51,285 nt of DNA, from positions 1-51,285 of the forward strand of contig NWUY0304081716.1 in NCBI GenBank assembly GCA_004151065.3, in the 5' to 3' direction. The translations under genes were made by a program, and so were the position numbers. The notes below the pieces were generated by a model that worked only from the letters and a program-made list of their open reading frames with translations, was not told the DNA's origin and ran no database searches. This document shows, piece after piece, positions 34,201-46,369 of the stretch. Source of the DNA: Larix sibirica. Taxonomy: Eukaryota > Streptophyta > Pinopsida > Pinales > Pinaceae. Position 1 is the first letter of the stretch, and each line of letters begins with the position of its first letter.

Positions 34201-35160
34201 CCGCCGCTCCGCTAAGTGTTAAGCCACGTTGTTTCCGTAAGCTCTACGTCTCTACGTATTGTTGCTCTATACTATTATTACTATTATTGTTGGCGCTTTC
34301 ACATGGAGTGGTTGATAAACAAGTTGTTGTAAATCTCGCTCTATTGAACCAGCAACTGTTGATATAACATAATATGTACGCTCTGTCAAGTAATCCCGGT
34401 GCAACTAAAGAACCCGACAAGCATACCCTTTTATAAATAGGTGCACCTAAAACTATACGTTTGTTGTCAGTTGTCTGTCCGTCTGTCCGTCCATTGACCC
34501 GCGCCTAACCTAACACCAGTAGTAGACCATTTGTCCATCCTAATGCCCACTCCCTATCTTTGTAAGTAAGCAAGAATGCCCACCACTTTGTAATGCCCAC
34601 TCCATAATGTCCTGCCCACTTTGTAGGTAGGAAGCAAGAACTCCTCCTAAGACAAAGACGCCTAATCATTGGTGGCCCACCAAACACTACGTCGTGTACT
34701 GTCTATTATATTTTTGCCCGTTGGCTTAGCTAAGCTCCGTGGGCTATGGTAACTGGATCCGTCAAGTCCTATGCACGCTGGGCAAAATACTGGTTATCAG
34801 AGAGAAACGCTCTAGAAGTGTATGGTTTTATAGGGACAAAATCCATTTGGGTGTTCCGATGAGGATTTATGTCTAGTACTCCTCAAAATAGCATTTGAAC
34901 TAAAAAAAACCACTTTACTTATTGGGTAGGGGGGCGTACCTCAGGAGAGCGGCTTCGCTCCGTGACTGAGAAGGTTTTGGAAATCAGTTGTAAGCGAAGT
35001 TGTTTCCTTTTCTGAATCCGATCTGAGTCTGCAAGGGAATGGCTTATAATGAGCTGTATTTCTCCTTTTCCTTCCAACTAATGGGAGCGTTAGCAATAAG
35101 GCTCCTCCGGAACGTGGGGGCAAGCGGTCAACCGGCAAGCAGTAAGAATAAATCCTCATT
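31219..35160. other. Mitochondrial-like DNA, no gene recognised; several short repeats
   Basis: Items seen: CAGC(C/T)CGGTATC-like words from 32,690 to 32,850; AACTTAGATATGCCAGTATCA at 33,787 and 34,002 with a partial at 33,819; AATGCCCACTCC at 34,541 and 34,593 with AATGCCCACCAC between; GTCCGTCTGTCCGTCC at 34,476; a short GC-rich inverted word around GCCGCTCCGC at 34,202. Around 33,530-33,720 a frame rich in Ser, Thr, Cys and Ala resembles the GCT-array composition. Nothing here supports a gene. Confidence 0.4.
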
Positions 35161-35310
35161 TTAGGTCCTCCTGTTTCAACTGATTATTAAAATGCTGGAA
35201 ATGATGATTCTTCAACTACTTATTGAAATGCTAGTTCAACTGGTGATGCTAGGAATTATGATGCTTGGACCGGTTCTGCTGGTTCAACTAATATAGCCCG
35301 GCCTAATATG
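35161..35310 (+). repeat. Fragment related to the GCT-phased array
   Basis: TTCAACT and GGAAATGATGATTC lead into TTCAACTGGTGATGC, TAGGAATTATGATGC and GGTTCTGCTGGTTCAAC, the same vocabulary as 29,800-31,012, with two TAAs where the array has TCA or GGA. The part 35,214-35,299 is the clearest. Confidence 0.55.
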
Positions 35311-35775
35311 TATAATCCTGTGCACCAAATCTGCGGAGAAACAGCACTTCTTTCGAAGGGAGTCCCTCGGTGGAGAAACTTCCAAGTGTTTACAAAAACA
35401 TCTGGGCTAGACCAAACGATAAAGTTTGATAAGATAAATAAAGTATATCTAAGAAGAAGTAAAGCTAAAAGGAGTATAAGGGATTTAGGTAACTTAGCCA
35501 AACAAACGCTTTAACCCAACCAAGCCAAGTGTAGGGATTAGTAAGTCAAAGTATTAGGAGGTCTTTGAAATAGACTCTTTAAATAGTATTAGCTTTCTTG
35601 GTCTTAGACAAAGTGATATTCTTCAGGGATGAAAAATCTTATACTTAACTAACAATATCTTTACTCTATCAATCAAATATTTATTATCTCATCAATCTAT
35701 TATTAGACCTATATATCTCTATTAGGGGTGAGGTACGAACCTCCCCAATCTTAGACTGAACTATAACTAGCTTTG
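35311..35775. other. Unassigned mitochondrial-like spacer
   Basis: The spacer between two GCT-array fragments carries a 68-codon frame (35,308-35,514) ending NLAKQTL that has no known match. The sequence from 35,560 onward is AT-rich with no structure noticed. Confidence 0.35.
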
Positions 35776-36165
35776 TTACCCCTACTGCTGCTGGTTCAAT
35801 AGGCGGTGGTGCTGCCGGATTTACTTCCTCATCTGGACCTGGTACTGGAAATGAAATAGGCTCTGCTATTGAAGCTTACGATGCCTTTCCCCCCGCTACC
35901 TTAGCTCGTGCTCTAGTAGCTACTTCTGTCTCTATCTCTGCTTCTTAAGCTGGTCCTGCTGGCTATGGGTCTGACTCTGGATCTGGGTCTCGAGATGGAA
36001 GGTATGCAGCTGGCCTAGCTGGCTTTGGTTGGCTGGTAGCTGGCTTGCTACTTGCCGGTTTGTCTGGCTTACTGGCTACTGGTGTCGTTGGTACTGCTAC
36101 TGGAGCTTACGAATAAACTACTGGATCAACAGAATAAACTTATGCCGGGTCTCGCTCTTTACAAT
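35776..36165 (+). repeat. Second fragment related to the GCT-phased array
   Basis: In one phase it reads TAAGSIGGGAAGFTSSSGPG and then AGPAGYGSDSGSGSRDGRYA, with TAA at 35,946. The vocabulary (GCTACTGG, GGATCAAC, GCTGG) and the Ala/Gly/Ser/Thr bias match the 30-kb array, but Gly is more frequent. The hydrophobic and Tyr/Ile-rich frame over 36,029-36,277 is an out-of-phase reading. Confidence 0.5.
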
Positions 36166-38238
36166 CCCTATTTCGATCACGTATATTGTCATCACAATTA
36201 GAATCACGATCATCAGGCTTTGGATCTCCTTCACAAAAACCAGGTTATTCCTATCACTTTATATATCGTTGCACTAAATTAACAGTAGGATTCGAACGAC
36301 CAGCATGGATGTATACATAGTTATATTTCGTTGAGTACATGGGCTTTTATTAACCTACCAATTTTTTGATGTTGAGAGGTATATATTATACTATAAAACC
36401 TTATTGCACTGACCCTAATGAGCTCCTTCCAATAAAGATGTAAAATAGCTTTATAATGAGGTAGTTGTACTTGGGAACGATCTGATTAGCCATTTTGCTT
36501 TATATGGAACCTACGTTGCAGGGGGTTCATGGCACATATGTATAAGTATCTAAGCCAGTTGGAAAAGCACCACCAAAAACAGAGCTATAAGGCGCTTCGG
36601 TAGTAGCATAACCCGTTGAAGATACAAGCGACCAAGTAGAAGCATCACTAGTGCCGGGGCACTATGTCCCAGCTTATCCATCACTACCTCGATAATAATC
36701 CCTTCCATTTTAAGCCACAAATCCTCTAGGCACAGATCTACTAGCGAAGGCAGAGGCAAGAGCAGAGGTGGGACAGGCAGCCTTAATTTGGTTCAAAATA
36801 GAGTTTCATACATACCCCACGGTAAAGGCAAAGGTTGGAAAGGCAACAGAGCCTCCTATTTACCACCCGGTTGAAGCATAACTATACCCAGTTTACCCTA
36901 CCCCTCCTTTCTCTAGTTCAAACTACAAACAAACTATACTAAAAATATATTACTCATAGTCGGGAGCTGGGAACAGATATTTAGATAGACGGTCCCACAG
37001 AGTTCGTCCCACTTAATGAGGTGAGAGAGACGGTCCCAGAGCCTTATGAAAGAAAGCTGGTCCATTCCATTATATTGGTCAGAAGGAAGGAGATTAAATA
37101 CCTAGTTCATACAAATATAGCTTAATGTAATTAAAGTACAGTCCCGTTAGCCAATGAGATAAAAGTTACAGACAGGAACAGTACGTTAGATGAGGAGTTG
37201 GAGACGTTAGATCAGTTCCGTTAGCTGTATAGGAATTAGTTAGATAAGGAATTACAGTTGCGTTAACTGCAGAGGAAGAAATCCCAGTTGCATACCAAGT
37301 GCTTAGCCAAAGGGAATAACAGGCCGTACCAAGAGCGTGAGCTGAAAGAAATAACAGTTCGTACCTGGAGCTGAGCCGAAGATGAGAATCCGTACGATAT
37401 TAGCGTTAACAAAAGACACTACGTACGACATTACGGGCGGGATGAAGGAAGGAAAGGTCTCGGATAAATATGGAGGGTCGGGTACAGATAGAAGGTCGGG
37501 TACGGAATTAACTATTAAACAAATCACCCATATTGGTCAGATGGATGGAGATTCAATACCCAGTTCAGCAAAGCACATCGGTCAGACGGATGGAGACCGA
37601 ATACACAGTTTATGCGAATACAACATATCGGGCAGACCGGGACCTGCAGCCATATAACATATTAGACTGGTTATTAGACTGGTTCAACATACCCCCTTAT
37701 GAGTTACATTCAAGACCTGGGCCCAGAGCAGTCAGCTGGTACCACAGCGAGATGAATGAAAGCAGGTCCAACAGATTTCACTACTCTTCGATATTAGCTG
37801 GCAGCACCTTACCGGAATTACATAATATATATATATATATATCCCGTATCATCGAATTGAATCACTTCCTAATACAGTTATAGTGTTAGGGAGGTTCTTA
37901 TACTATTTATACGTCATACCACCATTGTTTTAGACCTATAGAAAGAAGAGAGGAAGGAGATACCTTCATTTTTAGATACGACATACCCTTCTTACCTGCT
38001 TACACTACGACATAGGGAGCAAAGGGTGGGTCAGACGGTCTGTTACAGCTCTACTAACTTTATATTGAATTACAGACAGACCCCTATGTAGTTAACATAT
38101 AGATATAATACCTTTTGTACTTGATAGTACTTAATATTTGCTCAACAGCAGCAGCCCCCCCTCCCTCCTCGACTTCCTCATCCATCATATATACGTATAC
38201 AATCACACAGAATTGGGCTGGAGGAATTGGATAAATAA
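36166..38238. other. Mitochondrial-like DNA with short repeats, no gene recognised
   Basis: GACGGTCCCA(C)AGAG occurs at 36,988 and 37,029. CGTTA words (CCGTTAGC, GCGTTAAC) cluster at 37,140-37,410, together with CGTACGA(T/C)ATT at 37,391 and 37,423. An (AT)n run lies at 37,827-37,842. At 36,541-36,900 one plus-strand frame is Pro/Val/Ala-rich (for example VEASLVPGHYVPAYP) but has several stops. Confidence 0.4.
37070..37642 (+). repeat. Spaced family: about 37-bp unit, four copies
   Basis: The unit is (CA)TAT.GGTCAGA.GGA(T)GGAGA......ATAC.(C)AGTT. Copies are at about 37,070-37,110, 37,529-37,565, 37,575-37,610 and a partial at 37,624-37,642. The last three are nearly in tandem. Confidence 0.75.
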
Positions 38239-38409
38239 ATGGCAATCAGTTGGCTTGCGAAGAATCTGTTGGGAACTCAACTAGGCTGGCTGGTTAGTCA
38301 ATTTCTTTCTAAATGTTTCAGGGCAGGGGCATCAGTAGATCCAGTTGAAGCACACGTTGAAGCAGTTTTTGATCCTGTCAATCCTGTTGGTCCAGCTTTA
38401 TATGAATAG
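38239..38409 (+). CDS. Hypothetical 56-aa protein
   Basis: This is an ATG frame with TAG stop. The N-terminal half is amphipathic (LGWLVSQFLSKCF); the C-terminal half is rich in Pro, Val, Ala and Glu (SVDPVEAHVEAVFDPVNPVG) with a short internal repeat DPV. That C-terminal bias is shared with a broken frame at 36,620-36,690. It is not recognised and may be a leftover of a longer repetitive sequence. Confidence 0.22.
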   Translation: MAISWLAKNLLGTQLGWLVSQFLSKCFRAGASVDPVEAHVEAVFDPVNPVGPALYE

Positions 38410-40600
38410 GGGAACCAGATTCATACCCAGCAGTATCCTCAAGCAAGTGTGATAAAAGCATCTCCTGGCAATGTCTCCCGTCCAAAAAGGCTCTATGTTG
38501 TCCTTCCTTCCATCTCATCTGTCCAATGCAGTAAGTCAAGTCAGGCAGTATCTAGAGGTGACCAGGGTTGTTGGTAAGAGTATAAGGTAAGTAAGCATAA
38601 GGGGCGTAGCGGGATTTATCTTCAAGGTTGTAAGTGTCGACCTCCATTCCATCCCATCCCGCCCGTTTTATATATAGCTGTACCTCTAAAGATTCATGAA
38701 TCCAAGTGGTATATAAGGCTACCAGGTCTAGGTATTCAGGTGGGTAGGGTATTAGGTATAGTAAGTAAACCATAAGGTGAAGGCAAGGAATAATCTCCTA
38801 GCAATGCTGCTGGTTGTCTTCATTCATCAATCGTATCTGGAAGCTCGTCTCCCCGCCCGCCTCGATTCAATCTCTCATAAGTTCTGGCTGAATCAATAGT
38901 AAGTTTCCTTTCCACGCACGATTAAACGAACGATAGGTATCTGTCCGAGAGTATTCCAGCTTTCCCAGGTCCTCCATCCAATCCATCCATCATTAAAGAT
39001 CAGGGTTATTTCTGGCTGTATTGAAGAAATCCAGGAGGGCAGTTCTTACGATCCAACAACAAACAGGTGGTTCCTGTGCAACCCACTTCAATTCATCGTG
39101 TAGGCTTTCCCAGTCCGTCCCTCAAATCAGGGTTTAGTGGTTCCTTAAGTAAGTGTCTAGGCGTGAAGCTTCGAAAAGGGTAAGCCTGTCTTTCTTGTCT
39201 AACAAATGCTTTTCCGATTGAAACACGTGAATCAAAAAGGTTCTGGCTTCGTGAGAAGATTGATAAGAAGTGTATCAATAGGAGTTGACATCCAAGACTA
39301 GCACCCATATCTCTAACTTTTGAAAAGCACGTATATAACCATAAACCAAAAAGTATTAATCCAGGAAGGAAGTGTGTTTTATTTCCAAGTCTGTCCCGTC
39401 CAATCTATAAATTTCGTAAGTAAGAGTATGTATGGAGGGTGGTAAAGACTACAGGTTGTGTGTTGCTGTAGGTCTAACAGAAAGTAATCCTGTAGGCGGC
39501 TGAGAAAGGTAATAACAATAATGATATAACTAAGTGCCCACCCAAGCGCGTAAGATATTCGTAAGTAAGGAGTCAATCCAAGAGGGAGTTTCCATGTACG
39601 ATCGATCCAACGATGGGATGGGTAGCTGTTTGACTGAGGAGATTAATCAAGTAGGCGCATATAAAGGTCCTAGAATGCTGTTGGTTCTAATTAATAAATC
39701 GGGGCAACACTCTGAAATCCAAGTTTTAGGTACCAAGAAGATCTGTCAGCAAGTGTGATTCCTGGTTAATGCTGTCTGGAAGCTTTTCCAAAAGGTATCC
39801 CTATGGGAAGCCGCCCATACAACGAGTAAGTTTGGAGCATAGGTGAGGCACGGAAGTGGTGGGTTGGTGAAGCAGGTGGATCAGTGGTAACAGTTAAGTG
39901 AAGGTTCGGTAGGCTGCAGGGGCGTAGCGGTAATTAGTAAACTAAATGCCGTACCCTCTAAGCATTCGTCAAGGCAAGCGGTTGGTTGGGAAGCCCGTAC
40001 AACGCTGTAGCATTCATTACTAAGATTGGTTAAGTTAGGTTCAGAATGAAAGGTTGGTAAAGAGAAAGGTGGGGGGTCTCAAGTCCAAGAATTAGGTGAA
40101 TTTGAAAAAGGTTTATACATCCAAAAAGGCATACTTAGCTGGGGATGTACTCAATCCACGACATATATTACCAACAACTGGTATAGTACAACTGGTATAG
40201 TAAGAGTGGGATTGTAGAGCCACAACAATGAGCACAAAGGAATCATGTCCCAGAGCTAGTCCACAAAAACCTAAGACAGGAACTAAAATAGTAATGGAGC
40301 AAAATATTGAGAGGTTTGCTAGTGCAAGATGCAAAGCCACGGAATGAGTATCCCCAGAAGATGAGCTGAAGCATAGTGTTTAATGGTTTTGTTTAGTTTC
40401 AAGTAATCCTCTTGTAGTCTAGTGGTCTATAATTAATTTCACAGAATAGATTCACAAAATAAGATAGAAATAAATATATCATCATATTCATAAGCAATAT
40501 CATAATTTAGAGTAACTTACTAAAAAAAACCAATTGAATTCTGTTACATTAAGAAATGTGTTCACTATTCTAGCTTTAACCTTTCCATAACTTAAACGAT
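38410..40600. repeat. Degenerate unit shared with 49.2-50.2 kb, first region
   Basis: Words in common with the second region include CTAGCAATGCTGCTGGTTGTCTTCATTCATCAATCGTATCTGG at 38,799 (shortened here to the pattern AGCAATGCT...AAT.ATATCTGG), GGGGCAT/GGCGCATATAAAGGTCCTA at 39,655, TAATTAATAAATC at 39,689, and GTTGGTGAAGCAGGTGG at 39,863. GGGGCGTAGCGG occurs twice (38,602 and 39,919). No gene was found. Confidence 0.5.
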
Positions 40601-40611
40601 TCACCTGTCCA

Positions 40612-40690
40612 TTGGAATGTGGTCTAGGGGCAAGTTGGAATGCTTGCAGCAATGAGGACCCAGGTTCAAAAATATGGCAGGTATGCTCCG
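40612..40690 (+). other. Possible tRNA-derived SINE head
   Basis: TGGTCTAGGGGCAAG (40,620-40,634) resembles an RNA polymerase III A box, and CAGGTTCAAAAAT (40,661-40,673) a B box, about 30 bases apart as in tRNA-derived SINEs. B-box position 7 onward is poor (AAAAAT for RANTCC). The surrounding 40,400-42,000 is AT-rich and nuclear-like. No target duplication or tail was identified. Confidence 0.25.
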
Positions 40691-43600
40691 CGTGATAAGG
40701 CAGTTTACAAGTCTGTTGAAGTACGGGTCGTGTTAATGGGGCAACACTTGTTCTTGTGATAATGTGGGTGTGCTGTTAACGTGGGTCCCCACGCTAATGT
40801 CATGTTTTGTGGTAGGGACCACGTGTAAGTCCTAGGTTACTTTAACATAAACACTCCTCAGTCGCAGTTTTGTTGCGGAAAGTCTTTTATTGTAATGCTG
40901 ATATCTTGTAAGAAATTACATACTGTCTTCAGTCAAAAGGGTTTAATGCCCTCTCCCCAAAATAATAAGCTTTAAGTATTTATCTAATAATCTTTAACAC
41001 TTATGCATCAATGATAGAGCAAACAATTTGTCACACACAAAAAGAAATAAGGTTACGTTTGGGACTGTGTTAGTTTAGTTTAGTAACTAGTTGAAACTAA
41101 AGTTTGCACTCCCAGATGAAGTATCAAATTGACAAAATATAAGAATGTACTTTTGCAGGGCACATAATAATGAATCCAACAACGTAAATATGAGGTCAAT
41201 CTTGCTTGAACAGGCTCGACTATAAACAATCAACTTAGATCGATGGGTCGATCAGAAGACCCTCCATCAGGTTCGATGATCACGAAAAGATCACGAGCAA
41301 AAAAAATGATCATGTTTTATCGATCAAAGCTTGAGTGTTCACTCTAACAAGAAATCACTCTTCTTAAAACTTATTAGAAGAGAGCATGCTCTAACAAGAG
41401 ATCACATGCTCAGTTTTCGTTCTCATACTGCCTCAAAAATGCTATAAAAAGACCCGGTTTATTGATCTCTAAACCTCTTATTCGAGAGAACACATTGAAC
41501 GAGAACACCAGAACAGATCAAGAGAGATAATGAACTCGAGAACACTGGTCTATGCTCAAGAGCTTTTTGGGATACTTTATAATGAATCAAGTTAGTCGAA
41601 ATGAGGGGGGTTTATAGGTGTGTTCCTTTAAAGCCTAATGAAACAGACCGATAACACAACAAGTGTTCTGAAAGAGGGAGAACAGGTTGCTTGCTAAATA
41701 GACTCCTTCATAATATTAGGGGTGATTTATCTCTACTCAATGACTTTATAAATAAAAAGATCACCACTTCAAACCAAAACTAGTGATCTCTTTATTTGAT
41801 ATCTCTTCACTCAACCTCTCTGATATCTCTGCTGATTTATTGCTCAAGACCTTCTTTCGTAATACTCACAAATTGAGCAATCACACCAAATTGAAAACTT
41901 TATATAGTTCCTCTAGTAGGTGCTAATGATAGACCTAACCTTCTAGAGCAAGCAACCATAGTTCCTAAAACTACTATATAGCAGGTAATTATAGACCTCC
42001 CAGCCCGGTCGATCAGACCTTCCATCAGGTTGATATTTGCAGTATATTTGTGTTCGATCATGAGAAAGCAGAAAGATACCTCCTCCCCGGTTGCTCGTTC
42101 CTCTAACCCAATCATTGAGACGAGTAGGTGCCCTCTGAGCATTTCTTTATTAGACCCGATCTCCTACTCATAGTACAAGTATTCCGTATCCTCCTCTACC
42201 AATTGAGAACCTCTAACTCCCACCCAATAAGTATCTGTAGTATATAATATGGGGTGGGGTAGGTCTATTGTAGATGTATCTGTGCTCAAGACCTTGGGCT
42301 AAGGGATAGGTTTTATTATTTTTTTATCGAGCACTGATTTAATGATCTACAACCCTCTTGAGATCTCATCAATCAAAGATCTCTATCTAAATATCTCTTG
42401 AGTTTTTATCAATAGCACACTTGAGTGCTCAAGCAACCTCTTTATATCTTTATTAATTAGGGATACTTTGTTTCAATAGAAGGGATCATTGTTTACTTTA
42501 TTCCTTCATATGTGTAGACATAATATTATATATCTACAACCTTCTAATGATCGGGAAAGATATATCTCAAGACCGGTGGGTGCACGATTGATTAAATGGA
42601 GAAGAAGTCAAATGTTATCATGATCAGGGAAAGATCCAAGAAGGATAGGTGGTGCCTTCAGTGCTAATGATCCCGGTTATTAATATACTATAAGGGTGTT
42701 CAATCAAGACTTTCGTTGTGCAAATAGGGTGCTCCTCGATTAGACCTTGTGCTTGCTCGGACCCTCTAAATTAGGAAACGGTGCTCAAGACTTAACTCAT
42801 TCCACTAAATAAAGGTCCGTCAAGGAATCTAATAAAGGTCATGAGGGATTTTCACGGTTATAGTAATCAAGAACTGAAACGAGTCAACAATACGAGAAGA
42901 CCTAGACTATAAACACCAAACCAACCGGGGTGGTAGGTAGGCCAGGGGATTTTATGGTCCGGGGACAGCCAGAGGCCACACCGATGATTTAGAATCTCTC
43001 AGTGGGTTGGTTCCCCTTACCGCTGAATCTGTATATAACACATTCCAGGTTGGACCATTCAATAGGAAATTAGTAGTCGGGAGGCAGTATTCATTTTCAA
43101 ACCTTCCAAGCTCCTACCTATTTTAGTAATAGAACGATGGGGACTGACCAATACTACAGGCTGGCTCAACTTCACATTAGAGTCCTCTGACCCAGCGACC
43201 CCTCGGCAAAAGTTTGTGCTCTTATGATGTGTTTACTAAAGCCTGCCTGCCCGTTGTGCTTGCTCGAACCAGACACCACCCTTCTGCTGAGCCATGGATT
43301 GAAGATGAGATTAGGAAAGTAGGATCATATATTACCGCCCTATCTTGTTTGTTGACCGGACCTATCATATACTATATGCTATAGGTGAACCCACCGCACA
43401 CAAGAGAGCCAGGCCCATGCGCAGAGGGGATGGATTAGCCATCTATGATTCGTACCTACAGACTTAATACCATCGCCCGATGATGTTGACACCGGGAGGG
43501 AGGTTATCCAGAGCTCTTAGACCGACCGGATCGGAACTAGTAACTCACTTTGTGAAGGTCCAACCCTATATTCTAAGCAGTTAATTTAGCTATTTTCCTT

Positions 43601-44057
43601 CGTACCCGAATCCCTGGGAAACGTAGAGCTCAGGTGGACAACTCAATGTTTAATCCCTTAAATGTGGAGCACGGGACAGAAGGAACCAACTAATAAGTTT
43701 ACGCAAACTAGGGGAAGGACCTAGTAGTACCCCTTACGATAGGGGACCTTTCTTGTCTTGTCGTGGACCTGCCCCTTCAATAAAATCGAGAGGGGACGTG
43801 CCGGGGCAACTTCCATGTCCCATAGCCCCACCAGGATCAGGATTATTTATAAAAGCAGGAATAGTGGATATTCCAATTATTCAGCCTGAATTTAGCACGC
43901 GAAAAAAGAATTGTAGGTGTATGCCCATTCAGTAACGGAACCACCTCTACTAATAGAGTAGAAAAGCATCGAACTTTAAGTAACTCAAATTGAACATAAA
44001 TCCCTCTTCTTAAAGATCCACAACTAACCCCAATTGGGTTGTATAGACAATCCGTTA
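40691..44057. other. Unassigned stretch, AT-rich to 42.9 kb and then mitochondrial-like
   Basis: GCTCAAGAC-type words recur at 41,550, 41,845, 42,285, 42,427 and 42,782, and GATCAGA(A)GACC(C/T)TCCATCAGGTT occurs at 41,250 and 42,010, so this may be a decayed LTR-type repeat. From 42,900 composition returns to about 46% GC. A 60-codon frame at 43,753-43,935 contains AGIVDIPIIQ, which recalls a short piece of the cytochrome c maturation protein CcmC, but the flanks do not align. Confidence 0.35.
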
Positions 44058-44400
44058 TTTAGTCAGATGAAGCGAAAAGGCAGGTTCGGGAGTTGCTTGA
44101 CCAAGGAGTGATTAGGTCAAGTGTATCTCCCGCTGGTCCGCTGAACTATAGTCGTTCCCGATAAGGCGGGGGATGTGTGTGTGTGGGCTATAGGGCATTG
44201 AACAAAATTACCATAAAGAACGGCCAGTCCGCTTCACCAAGTTAGACTTTTTATAAGTCTGGTTATCACCCCGGTTCTTTTCTCTCGCATAAGGGTGAAG
44301 GAAGAACACATTTTGATAACTGCCTTCAGGCTCTATGAATGGTTGGTTATGCTTAAAGGGCTATGGTCTGTGCGCCGTTTTTTCTCTTATGCGCTCAACC
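44058..44400 (+). pseudogene. gypsy reverse transcriptase fragment, heavily decayed
   Basis: VRELLDQGVIRSSVSPAGPL (44,079-44,138) is the start of a Ty3/gypsy RT. Further pieces in other frames are ALNKITIKN (about 44,197), FTKLDF (about 44,235), SGYHP (about 44,260) and LYEWLVM (about 44,332), in the normal order. The text between ALNKITIKN and FTKLDF is shortened, and at least four frame changes and several stops are present. The catalytic FDD box is not found. The piece is unrelated in detail to the RT at 16.8 kb. Confidence 0.75.
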
Positions 44401-45543
44401 GCTCTTATAAATAAAGGCTCCAGGTTTAAGGCTGTTCCAAAGCGTTTCAATAAGGATAGATAAATGATCCCCCTCGGACCTTTAAAGGTTCGCTGTTGCT
44501 CACTGCACATATATATAGTTCCTCAATCATGAGATGGAAGATGCTATGTAAGCAACTAGATCAAAAGAACCAACTAAACTAAATAAACTAATAGATCTAC
44601 TATTATAGGATCTACTACTGGGTCTACTATTACTGTTGCTGGATCGATTGATGTTGCATCAAGCAAGATAGTTGGCTTACCTGTATAGCATCTGGCTGGC
44701 TTGGCTTTTACTTGGCCTTCATTCTTAGGAGCATCATCCCTAGTCTAGCAATATGCTACCTTTTCACTACCACTGCTTGGTAAAAAAAAAGGAATTATAG
44801 GTTCAGCATGGCCTCAACTTTACTATGGACAGCTACAATCATGTCTACTTAGATGGGCAAATGACGGTCCTTATTCCAGTCTAGGTAATGCAATTGCTTT
44901 CCCATTACGCTTCGATGAACCGCCTACTGCGAGACCCCCTGCCAACCCGGAACCTACCTACCGAAAGTCTCTTGCCTCACACCCATACCCCACTTGTAAC
45001 TGAAGACCCGCCTCCCGGCCCGGATAAAACCGGGGTACCGCAAAGAGAAATCGAGGTGCTTTTGAAAAGAGATTGATAGAACTTGTTTTCACGAGCAAGA
45101 AATGAAGATGAACCAATTGATGACTGCTCTTTTCTAAACTTATTCTTTTCTAATTTTTCTATTTTCCCTCGACACTTATATTTTTACCGTTATTTTCATT
45201 TAATCCGGATTAGATATTTGATAAGATTTACCCTACGGGAACCACACCTTCACCACACTAGACACTACTTTTTTAACACTTTCACACTCCATTACTTTAA
45301 CCACCTTTTGTTAAAACGTATATAATAGAGTTGGCAGTCTGTCTTCAAACGAAAATTCTGTCTTCGTCACCGAACCACAGATGACTGCTTTACGGCGGTT
45401 AAACCGGGAACAAGCGGGGCCGTTCCCAAGAGCCGAAAGAATCTTGTCCCGCCAAAAAAATCTTGTCAAACTTGGACCAGCAGCAACATCAATAAAAGAA
45501 ATGGTTTGAACGTGCTGGCTGACGAAGGAAAAAAAGGAATGTG
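44401..45543. other. Mitochondrial-like DNA, no gene recognised
   Basis: At 44,590-44,680 one frame is Ser/Thr/Gly/Ile-rich (IIGSTTGSTITVAGS), similar in flavour to the GCT array. A Pro-rich 62-codon frame (44,888-45,076) and an AT-rich 80-codon frame (45,083-45,325) have no known match. Confidence 0.35.
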
Positions 45544-46369
45544 AATGGCTTTCATTTTGCTATTCAGGATGAGCTGTGTCTACATGAGACGTGTACAGTG
45601 GATGAGGCGCTTACCTGTGAGCCTTTAGGGTGGAATATAAGTTTAGCTGTAAGCTAGCCCGTAAAGGCGAAGATGCTAGACCCATGGATAAACCTGAATC
45701 TGGTAAGAAGCAAGACCAGAAGAGTCTTTAGAAAGATGAGAAGAGCTCATAAAAAAGGGAAAGAGTAAGGATATTATGGTATGGAATCTGTTTGAAATGC
45801 GGTCAGAAAGGGCATAGATCATTTGAGTGCTCAGAAGCTGGCAAGCGAGGCAAAGCTATGATAGCTCGATAAGCCGAAGAGAAGGGTTATTTTTAGAGCG
45901 AGGAGGATAAAGTGGCAGTGGATCCTGTGGAAGGTTAGAGTCTACTGATGCACAAGGTGCTATTGCGCACAGGGAAGGGAGAAGCAGAACCTCATGGAAG
46001 GCCAACTCTCTTTAAGACCCGATGCCTGGTCAAATAAAAATGCTGCAAGATGATAGTGGATGGAGGCAGCATCGATAATATTGTATCAGCAGATATGGTG
46101 CGAAAGCTTGGACTGGAGTGTCATCCAAACCCACACAAAGAGGGCATCAAGCTGAAGTGAAGGAACAATGTAAGGTATGTTTTCAGATTGGTCCTTACCA
46201 TGATGAAGTAGTATCTGATGTTGTAGAAATGAATGCTTGTCATTTGTTACTGGGTAGGCCGTGGCAATTTGCTAGAGATGCAGTGTCTCATGGCAATAAA
46301 AATACCTATGTAATCAATAAAGGTGGAAATACGTTGGAAATGTTGTCTTTAAAGGAAGATACTTCTTAA
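45544..46369 (+). pseudogene. gypsy gag-protease remnant
   Basis: FAIQDELCLHETCTVDEAL (from about 45,555) fits the end of a plant gypsy capsid domain. A CX2CX4HX4C zinc knuckle CLKCGQKGHRSFEC follows at 45,789-45,830. The protease active-site block is VDGGSIDNIV (about 46,056-46,085); after a frameshift near 46,140 it continues EQCKVCFQIG and ACHLLLGRPWQFARD (the flap and LLGRPW region) up to 46,369. Stops lie at about 45,871, 45,898, 45,940 and 46,037. It is a different subfamily from the 14.4-kb element, with one knuckle and a DGGS site. Confidence 0.82.

Noticed and set aside
36270-36345. tRNA-like word AGGATTCGAACGACCAGC on the minus strand
   Set aside because: The five bases on each side of the loop cannot pair, and no anticodon or acceptor stem could be built.
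43753-43935. Short similarity to CcmC (AGIVDIPIIQ)
   Set aside because: Only about ten residues resemble the family and the flanking residues do not align, so it is too short to call.
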